From NCBI GenBank assembly GCA_002336855.1, contig DDEV01000128.1, positions 1-5,211 on the forward strand: a DNA stretch of 5,211 nt, given 5' to 3'. Below, in pieces: positions 1 to 3,825 of this stretch; the first letter of the stretch is position 1, and each line of letters opens with the position of its first letter. The stretch is from Leucobacter sp. UBA1945 (GTDB taxonomy: Bacteria; Actinomycetota; Actinomycetes; Actinomycetales; Microbacteriaceae). Made by a program: the position numbers and the translations under genes. Under the pieces are notes generated by a model. The model searched no databases. It was not told the origin of the DNA and worked only from the letters and a program-made list of their open reading frames with translations.

Positions 1-777
1 CGCCTCGGCGAATGCGCGCGCCTTTGCGGCGGGATCGCCGTTGATGCCGACCGCCACCGCGATGGCGAGGCGGCCCTGCGCGTCAAGCGCCGGGCGATAC
101 AGCGTGCCGCGCAACGCGCTGCGCGAAGTGCTCGTACCGACGAAGCGATCGCCGTCGACGACACCGACCATCTCTACGTTGTGCTCCTGCTCCGCGGCGA
201 GTACGCCGTCGAAGGCAGAGCGCTGCCCGCCGAGCTCGTGAATGTCGACCGTGCGAAGCTCAGCGTGAATCAGGTCTCCCAGCAGCGCGTCACTCGGTGC
301 CGTCGCGAGGCGAGCCGCGGCCAAGACCCCATGGACCTGATCACGGCGCAGGCCGGCGGTACCGACGATCGAACCCGAGAGCGCGGCCGGATCCTCGATA
401 TCTGCAACGACCACCCAGTAGCCCTGGGCCGGTGGCACGAGCCGAAGTGCGTCGGCGACCGTTGCGTGGGGAGGCAACAGCAACGGAGTATCGCAGGTGA
501 CGGGCTGCTGTTTGACCCAGCGAATGGCGTCGACGAGCTGCTCGGTGTTCATGTCTTGCGGCAGCACCCCGAGGCCGCCCCGACGCGCGAGCACCGCGGC
601 GAGGCGGGGGCCGGTCACTGCGTTCATGTTCGCCGCGACGAGCGGCAACGTGGCGGGTGTGCCATCGGCGGGTGCAAGATCGACGCCGAGTCGACTGCCC
701 ACCTCTGAGTGGCTCGGAACCAGAAATACGTCTGAATAGGTGAGGTCTACGGTGGGCTGTGCGCCGATGAACTGCAT
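1..777 (-). CDS. guaB1: GuaB1-type IMP dehydrogenase/GMP reductase family protein, N-terminal part (cut by left edge)
   Basis: The visible 259 codons run from ATG at 777 off the left edge; full family members are about 480 residues. Residues 11-21 (LTYSDVFLVPS) match the conserved N-terminus of the IMPDH/GMPR barrel (LTYDDVLLVP). Residues 46-76, with AANMNAVTG and RRGGLGVLPQDM, match the next barrel strands. Residues about 95-225 fit a divergent CBS-pair insertion, and the barrel resumes around 227-259 with RLAIAVAVGINGD. The catalytic Cys loop lies beyond the window, so activity cannot be judged here. The AANMNAV and PQDM wording resembles actinobacterial GuaB1 rather than the classical IMP dehydrogenase GuaB2. 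Mycobacterial GuaB1 has been characterised as a cytosolic GMP reductase (GMP + NADPH to IMP + NH3), a purine salvage step whose CBS domains sense nucleotides. No Shine-Dalgarno precedes the ATG; see the leaderless promoter. The family is certain, the exact reaction less so. Confidence 0.9.
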   Translation of the reverse strand, partial: MQFIGAQPTVDLTYSDVFLVPSHSEVGSRLGVDLAPADGTPATLPLVAANMNAVTGPRLAAVLARRGGLGVLPQDMNTEQLVDAIRWVKQQPVTCDTPLLLPPHATVADALRLVPPAQGYWVVVADIEDPAALSGSIVGTAGLRRDQVHGVLAAARLATAPSDALLGDLIHAELRTVDIHELGGQRSAFDGVLAAEQEHNVEMVGVVDGDRFVGTSTSRSALRGTLYRPALDAQGRLAIAVAVGINGDPAAKARAFAEA

Positions 778-789
778 GCTTCTACGCTA
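778..789 (-). promoter_or_regulatory. Predicted leaderless -10 element of guaB1
   Basis: On the minus strand TAGCGT (789-784) fits the actinobacterial -10 pattern TAnnnT. It is followed by exactly 6 nt (AGAAGC) and then the A of ATG, so transcription would start at the start codon. There is no Shine-Dalgarno sequence at a usable distance. I see no good -35 hexamer 16-18 bp upstream. Inference from spacing alone. Confidence 0.5.
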
Positions 790-836
790 CAGGTCGAAGC
801 TGCGAGCGCGGACACCGAGGGTCACCGGCGGAGCGC

Positions 837-1778
837 TTAGAACGCCGAGATGACCAGCTTCTTCATCTCGAGCATGCGCTCGAAGGCCCCCGGCCGCTGC
901 ATCAGCTCGTCCATGTTGTCCGGCACGATCTGCCAGCTCACGCCGAAGCGATCGACCAGCCAGCCGCACTGCTCGGCCTCGGGCACCGCAGAAAGGCCAT
1001 TCCAAAGCAGATCGATCTCTTCTTGCCCGTGGCACTGCACCTCGAGCGAGACACCGCAACTGAAGCCGTGGTCGACGCCCGAGCCGTTGTCGTTGCCGAC
1101 AAACCACTGCTCGCCAAGCCGAAACTCCCCGAACGCCAGCGCCGATGGGCCCGCCTTGCCAGACGGCGTGCCATAGGGAAACCGCGTGCCGATGCCGGTG
1201 CCGCCGTTGTCACGCATGATCGGCTCGAAGAGCGAGGTGTAGAGGTCGGCAGCCTCGGCGGCCTTGTCTTGCGCGCGGCCATCGAACATCAGCGCGGGAA
1301 TCACGAACGGTCGCGGGTCGCCCGCGGGGTCGGTGAGCATCAGTTGCCAGTTCACCCCGTAGCGATCTTGCACCCAACCGTAGTGCGCGCTGAACGGATA
1401 TTCCGCAAGAGGCATGAGCGCGGCACCGCCGTCGATCAGGCGATGCCACAGCCTGTCGAGGCTGGCCCGGGCGAGCTCTTCGTCGCCGTCGAACAGCAGC
1501 GGGTCGAAGTTCAGCATGAATGAAATCGAGGGACCAGGTTTGAACTGGTCGCCCGCGTTGATCAGCCGAAACAGGTAGCCCGAGATGGTGAGCGCAACGG
1601 TCAGCGGCTCGCCAGCAAACGGTTTCTGAAATTCGAGCAGGCCCTCTTGAGGGTATCTCGACTCGACCTCGGCGGTCGCGTTCTCGAAGACGTCGGCGTA
1701 GAACTTGCCTGCCTCTTCGGCGTTTGCATTGCACCAGATATTTGGAACGATCCTCTGCTGGTTCTGTGTGGTAGACAT
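837..1778 (-). CDS. Two-domain VOC superfamily (PhnB/3-demethylubiquinone methyltransferase-like) protein
   Basis: A 313-residue protein made of two PhnB-like vicinal-oxygen-chelate domains in tandem, about residues 8-150 and 155-313. Domain 1 starts with IVPNIWCNANAEEAGKFY, the usual opening strand and helix, and ends with GWVQDRYGVNWQL (134-146). Domain 2 starts near VIPALMFDG and ends with GWLVDRFGVSWQIVP (272-286). The closing DR(F/Y)GVxW motif therefore occurs twice, consistent with an internal duplication. VOC proteins fold as paired beta-alpha-beta-beta-beta modules and include glyoxalases, dioxygenases and antibiotic-binding proteins; PhnB-like members are mostly of unknown substrate. 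No signal peptide or membrane segment is visible, so it is probably cytosolic. The ATG at 1778 is preferred to the adjacent in-frame GTG at 1781 because GGGAGGT sits 6 nt before the ATG. It lies 52 bp after the SDR-like gene on the same strand, so co-transcription is possible, though it has its own likely promoter. Family is secure; function unknown. Confidence 0.88.
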   Translation of the reverse strand: MSTTQNQQRIVPNIWCNANAEEAGKFYADVFENATAEVESRYPQEGLLEFQKPFAGEPLTVALTISGYLFRLINAGDQFKPGPSISFMLNFDPLLFDGDEELARASLDRLWHRLIDGGAALMPLAEYPFSAHYGWVQDRYGVNWQLMLTDPAGDPRPFVIPALMFDGRAQDKAAEAADLYTSLFEPIMRDNGGTGIGTRFPYGTPSGKAGPSALAFGEFRLGEQWFVGNDNGSGVDHGFSCGVSLEVQCHGQEEIDLLWNGLSAVPEAEQCGWLVDRFGVSWQIVPDNMDELMQRPGAFERMLEMKKLVISAF

Positions 1779-1784
1779 CACAGC

Positions 1785-1791
1785 ACCTCCC
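1785..1791 (-). promoter_or_regulatory. Strong ribosome binding site of the two-domain VOC gene
   Basis: Minus-strand GGGAGGT ends 6 nt before ATG 1778. This near-perfect Shine-Dalgarno decides the start: measured from the alternative GTG at 1781 the spacing would be only 3 nt. Confidence 0.8.
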
Positions 1792-1821
1792 TGTGTTGAG
1801 CTCGTGCGTCTCTATTACTTC

Positions 1822-1850
1822 AGCGTAGGATCAGCGCCGCGACTCGGCAA
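1822..1850 (-). promoter_or_regulatory. Candidate promoter of the two-domain VOC gene
   Basis: On the minus strand TTGCCG (1850-1845) and TACGCT (1827-1822) are separated by 17 bp. The first matches four of six positions of TTGACA and the second fits TAnnnT. A start near 1815 would give a leader of about 37 nt containing the GGGAGGT site. The -35 lies inside the 3' end of the upstream SDR-like gene, so the VOC gene could be expressed separately from it. Prediction from spacing and hexamers only. Confidence 0.45.
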
Positions 1851-2559
1851 GCCATTGTTCGAGGCTTGGCCCCATGATCTTCGGCTGCCCAGACGGCAGA
1901 ATCGATCCGTCGCGAAGCGCTCGACCAAACCCGCCCGGCAGCGGCACCTCTAGGATTCGGGGGTGCTCCCCTCTGGCCTGCGAGATCGCCCTCGCCACAT
2001 CGGCGATGCGCATCACCTCCGGGCCAGCGAGGTCATCAACGATGCCTGCCGCATGGCCCTCTGCAAGGCTAACGAGCGCATCTGCTACAGCGGTCGCCGC
2101 AAGCGGTTGCGAAAGCATCTTGGGAGCGATCGCAAACCGGCCGATCTTCTTTACGTTCTGCTCGGCGAACTCGAAGAATTGCGTGGCACGCAAGATCGTC
2201 CAGGGCACCGCTGCCTCGGTCACCAGCTGCTCTTGCAGGGCCTTACCCCCGTAGTAGCCGAAGGGTGCCTTCGCTGCGCCAACGATCGAGAGCGCGATGT
2301 GATGCGCGACCCCGCAGCGGGCCTCCGCGCTGAGCAGCTGTTCAGTGGCCGAAGCAAAGAACTGCTTTGACGACGTGCCACCCCGCGGTCCCGAAACGTC
2401 GATAACTACGTCTACGCCTTCAAGGTCGAGCCCCCTGCCCGTCAGTAGGTCGACTCCGTTCGAGCGCGCAAGCTGCAGCACATCGTGACCGGCGGCCGCG
2501 GCGAAGCGCACCGTGTGCGCCCCCACTGTTCCCGTTGCGCCCGCGATCGCGATTCTCAT
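1831..2559 (-). CDS. NAD(P)-binding NmrA/atypical SDR family protein
   Basis: A 242-residue protein beginning MRIAIAGATGTVG, the GxxGxxG dinucleotide-binding loop (Gly7, Gly10, Gly13) of a Rossmann fold right at the N-terminus. VDVVIDVSGP (49-58) fits the strand and loop that contact the cofactor, and HHIALSIVGA (86-95) resembles the V/LSxxGA strand of NmrA-like atypical SDRs. Y102xxxK106 (YYGGK) lies where the SDR Tyr/Lys pair is expected, followed by KALQEQLVTEAAVPWTILRATQFFEF, the usual 'K..E..l..s...wTilRp..F' segment. Length is short but normal for NmrA/SDR_a5 proteins. Such proteins are cytosolic and either reduce small substrates or act as redox sensors; I cannot tell which. It starts at ATG 2559 with AAGGTGG just upstream, is divergent from the toxin-antitoxin operon across 90 bp, and is followed by the two-domain VOC gene. 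This pairing suggests, without proof, a shared role in handling reactive or toxic small molecules. Confidence 0.87.
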   Translation of the reverse strand: MRIAIAGATGTVGAHTVRFAAAAGHDVLQLARSNGVDLLTGRGLDLEGVDVVIDVSGPRGGTSSKQFFASATEQLLSAEARCGVAHHIALSIVGAAKAPFGYYGGKALQEQLVTEAAVPWTILRATQFFEFAEQNVKKIGRFAIAPKMLSQPLAATAVADALVSLAEGHAAGIVDDLAGPEVMRIADVARAISQARGEHPRILEVPLPGGFGRALRDGSILPSGQPKIMGPSLEQWLAESRR

Positions 2560-2563
2560 CTCT

Positions 2564-2570
2564 CCACCTT
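2564..2570 (-). promoter_or_regulatory. Ribosome binding site of the SDR-like gene
   Basis: Minus-strand AAGGTGG lies 4 nt before ATG 2559, with further purines (AGAG) in the gap. It supports this ATG as the start and contrasts with the leaderless-looking gene on the other side of the divergent region. Confidence 0.6.
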
Positions 2571-2604
2571 AGCGACACGGCCCGATAGGTTCGCAGATGC
2601 CGCA

Positions 2605-2631
2605 AACTTACACAGTGTCACACTTTGTGAA
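2605..2631 (-). promoter_or_regulatory. Weak candidate promoter of the SDR-like gene
   Basis: On the minus strand TTCACA (2631-2626) precedes TAAGTT (2610-2605). The hexamers match TTGACA at five of six positions and TAnnnT, but the spacer is only 15 bp, shorter than ideal. It lies entirely among the palindromes attributed to vapBC control. If real, the leader would be about 40 nt. Confidence 0.3.
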
Positions 2632-2642
2632 CGGTGTTACAC
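2610..2642. promoter_or_regulatory. Palindrome cluster, probable VapBC operator
   Basis: Four overlapping short inverted repeats occur in 33 bp: ACAC-A-GTGT (2610-2618), GTGT-C-ACAC (2615-2623), TCACA-CTT-TGTGA (2618-2630) and GTGT-T-ACAC (2634-2642). The two GTGT-N-ACAC copies are centred 19 bp apart, close to two helical turns. The last covers the vapB -10 hexamer and the first pair covers its -35. VapB antitoxins, alone or with VapC, normally bind inverted repeats at their own promoter; that these are the bound sites is inference from position and symmetry. Confidence 0.6.
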
Positions 2643-2643
2643 T
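2615..2643 (+). promoter_or_regulatory. Predicted leaderless promoter of vapBC
   Basis: GTGTCA (2615-2620, four of six positions of TTGACA) and TACACT (2638-2643, fits TAnnnT) are 17 bp apart. TACACT is followed by exactly 6 nt and then the A of ATG 2650, predicting transcription from the first base of the start codon. No Shine-Dalgarno is present. Confidence 0.6.
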
Positions 2644-2649
2644 CTCCAT

Positions 2650-2913
2650 ATGCCAACGACAAGGCCACGTTACGCGATCACCGAGACCCCCGAGATCTCT
2701 CGCGCGCTCGAAGCCGCGAGGCGCAAGTGGCCCGAAGATAGCGATCGGCCCGCCAAGCTGATTCTGCGCCTCATCCACGACTCTGCGAGTCGCATCGACG
2801 ATCAGCTTGAGCAGGATCGCGCGAGGCGCCTGCAGGCGATTCGCGATGCCGCGGGCAGCTTTGAGTACCCCGAGGGATACCTCGAAGATCTTCGTAAAGA
2901 CTGGCCCGAATGA
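2650..2913 (+). CDS. vapB: VapB-type antitoxin, ribbon-helix-helix-like
   Basis: An 87-residue charged protein encoded directly before and overlapping a PIN-domain toxin gene. RYAIT (7-11) could form the DNA-binding beta strand, PEISRALEAARRKWP (14-28) the first helix and RPAKLILRLIHDSA (33-46) the second, a ribbon-helix-helix layout used by many VapB proteins; this is judged by eye. The C-terminal part (about 47-87), ending FEYPEGYLEDLRKDWPE, is the likely toxin-binding tail that blocks the VapC active site. It should act in the cytosol, neutralising the toxin and repressing its own operon. The ATG at 2650 is chosen because a -10 box sits 6 nt upstream; a longer in-frame reading from 2485 would cover the promoter and the divergent gene. 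Family assignment rests mainly on partner, size and layout, so another antitoxin subclass is possible. Confidence 0.78.
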   Translation: MPTTRPRYAITETPEISRALEAARRKWPEDSDRPAKLILRLIHDSASRIDDQLEQDRARRLQAIRDAAGSFEYPEGYLEDLRKDWPE

Positions 2914-3308
2914 TCACCCTCGACGCAGGGGTACTCATTGCCCTGTTCAATGCGAAAGATGCGCACCACGAAGCTGCTATGAAGTTGCTCGACGCAGCAA
3001 CCCGCCGCGATGATCTGCTCTATATGAACCCGCTCAGCCAGGCAGAAGTGCTCGTAAAGGCCGCGCAGCAGGGTAGCGAAAAGATCTACTACGAAAAGAT
3101 CGTCAGCATTGGCGTCGCGACCTTGGCCGCACCCACCGACACCGGGGTCTGGCTCGCACAGTTGCGCGCACGCACAGGTCTCAAGCTGCCAGACTGCGCA
3201 GTGATCCTCACCGCGCAGCAAAGCGGATCAAAGATCGCGACGTTTGATCATCGACTCGCCAGAGAAGCGCGAGCACTCGGCATCACGGTGCTCCCAGCAG
3301 CGGCATAA
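2910..3308 (+). CDS. vapC: VapC-type PIN-domain ribonuclease toxin
   Basis: A complete 132-residue PIN-domain protein, the usual size of VapC. The four acidic metal ligands of the family are visible: Asp5 in ITLDAGVLIALF, Glu46 in LSQAEVLV, Asp95 in LKLPDCAVILTA and Asp113 in IATFDHRLA. The quartet is intact, so the toxin is probably active. VapC toxins are Mg2+/Mn2+-dependent endoribonucleases; characterised members cut tRNAs or the 23S rRNA sarcin-ricin loop and so stop translation. The actual target cannot be read from sequence. The start codon overlaps the vapB stop (ATGA), and no clear Shine-Dalgarno precedes it, so translation is probably coupled to vapB, keeping toxin below antitoxin. 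No frameshift or truncation is seen. The 46 bp downstream contain no obvious terminator, so read-through into the next VOC gene is possible. Confidence 0.92.
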   Translation: MITLDAGVLIALFNAKDAHHEAAMKLLDAATRRDDLLYMNPLSQAEVLVKAAQQGSEKIYYEKIVSIGVATLAAPTDTGVWLAQLRARTGLKLPDCAVILTAQQSGSKIATFDHRLAREARALGITVLPAAA

Positions 3309-3342
3309 TACTTATCCCCTAGCCTCGCTCGACTTCGGGTTC

Positions 3343-3354
3343 TATGCTGCACAC
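3343..3354 (+). promoter_or_regulatory. Predicted leaderless -10 element of the small VOC gene
   Basis: TATGCT (3343-3348) fits TAnnnT and is followed by exactly 6 nt (GCACAC) and the A of ATG 3355. No Shine-Dalgarno and no good -35 hexamer are seen. The geometry equals that at vapB and guaB1. Confidence 0.5.
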
Positions 3355-3783
3355 ATGACAATTCGGCTGAACCCATACCTGAACTTCGATGGCAACGCAC
3401 GGGCAGCTCTCGAGTTCTACCACTCGGTGCTCGGCGGGTCGCTCTCGCTGACACAATACGACTCGTTTCCGGCGCTCATGAGCGATCCGAGCGAAGCCTC
3501 AAAGATCATGCATGGCCAGCTCGAGACCGAGGACGGCATGACCATCATGGTCGCAGATTACCCCGCGTCGATGGCGAATGCTGCACGATCCTTGCTCAGC
3601 GGGCACGCGATCAGCGTGTCTGGCGATGCGACCGATCGCCTCACCGCGATCTGGAGCGCCCTCGCAGAAGGCGCCACCGTGCAACAACCGTTCGAACCAG
3701 CGCCCTGGGGCGACGTCTTTGGCATGCTTACCGATCGCTTCGGCGTCGACTGGATGGTGATGCTCTCGGGGCAGGCCGAGTAG
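3355..3783 (+). CDS. Single-domain VOC superfamily (PhnB-like) protein
   Basis: A 142-residue protein of the PhnB/glyoxalase-bleomycin-resistance group. It opens with IRLNPYLNFDGNARAALEFYHSVLGGSL (3-30), the standard first strand and 'A..FY..vlGg' helix, continues with KIMHGQLETEDGMTIMVAD (50-68), and closes with VFGMLTDRFGVDWMVML (121-137), the GxxxDxFGVxW ending typical of the family. Length is that of one full VOC repeat unit; such proteins usually dimerise. Substrate and metal use are unknown; His53 is a possible ligand but the full site is not evident. It is cytosolic by absence of a signal peptide. It starts 46 bp after vapC with its own likely leaderless promoter and converges on pheT. 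Earlier in-frame starts inside vapC (from 3244) are rejected because they would overlap the toxin by over 60 bp. Its single-domain form and sequence differ from the two-domain VOC protein to the left. Confidence 0.88.
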   Translation: MTIRLNPYLNFDGNARAALEFYHSVLGGSLSLTQYDSFPALMSDPSEASKIMHGQLETEDGMTIMVADYPASMANAARSLLSGHAISVSGDATDRLTAIWSALAEGATVQQPFEPAPWGDVFGMLTDRFGVDWMVMLSGQAE

Positions 3784-3797
3784 CCAGCCCCGAGAGC
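3762..3797. terminator. Perfect 11-bp hairpin at the convergent VOC/pheT junction, probable bidirectional terminator
   Basis: GCTCTCGGGGC (3762-3772) and GCCCCGAGAGC (3787-3797) are exact reverse complements with a 14-nt loop containing the VOC stop codon. The stem has eight G-C pairs of eleven. Neither side has a real T tract (plus side reads CCTCAAATCTT), so it is not a textbook intrinsic terminator, but T-poor hairpins are frequent at actinobacterial gene ends. Lying between convergent genes it could end transcripts from both sides. Confidence 0.6.
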
Positions 3798-3806
3798 CCT
3801 CAAATC

Positions 3807-3825
3807 TTAGTCGCGATTAGTCGCG
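3807..3825. repeat. 9-bp direct repeat over the pheT stop codon
   Basis: TTAGTCGCG occurs at 3807-3815 and 3817-3825, one base apart. Read on the minus strand, the copy at 3817 encodes the last Arg-Asp codons and TAA stop of pheT, and the other copy lies just after the stop in a different frame. It looks like a small local duplication; no function is evident. Confidence 0.7.

Noticed and set aside
181..708. Plus-strand 175-residue reading frame opposite guaB1
   Set aside because: Fully antisense to a clear GuaB1 protein; composition (Arg, Gly, His, Cys rich) is typical of a high-GC shadow frame and no domain is recognisable.
778..836. Possible terminator between the two-domain VOC gene and guaB1
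   Set aside because: The 59-bp gap is GC-rich but I could not find a long perfect stem or a T tract, so no terminator is called and read-through into guaB1 remains possible.
1023..1523. Plus-strand 166-residue reading frame opposite the two-domain VOC gene
   Set aside because: Shadow of a well-supported gene, with no family resemblance and no ribosome site.
1210..1734. Minus-strand 174-residue frame overlapping the two-domain VOC gene
   Set aside because: Same strand, different frame of a real gene; arginine-rich high-GC shadow.
1963..2370. Plus-strand 135-residue frame opposite the SDR-like gene
   Set aside because: Antisense to a protein with an intact Rossmann motif; no recognisable features.
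2485..2649. N-terminal extension of vapB by 55 residues
   Set aside because: It would cover the promoter, the palindromes and the start of the divergent gene, and the extra residues look like non-coding translation; ATG 2650 fits the -10 box.
2802..3221. Minus-strand 139-residue frame opposite vapBC
   Set aside because: Antisense to vapC with its complete acidic quartet; Cys-rich and without a known pattern. An antisense RNA is possible in principle but no promoter evidence was found.
3309..3354. Possible terminator after vapC
   Set aside because: No convincing inverted repeat in the 46-bp gap; only the -10 like TATGCT stands out.
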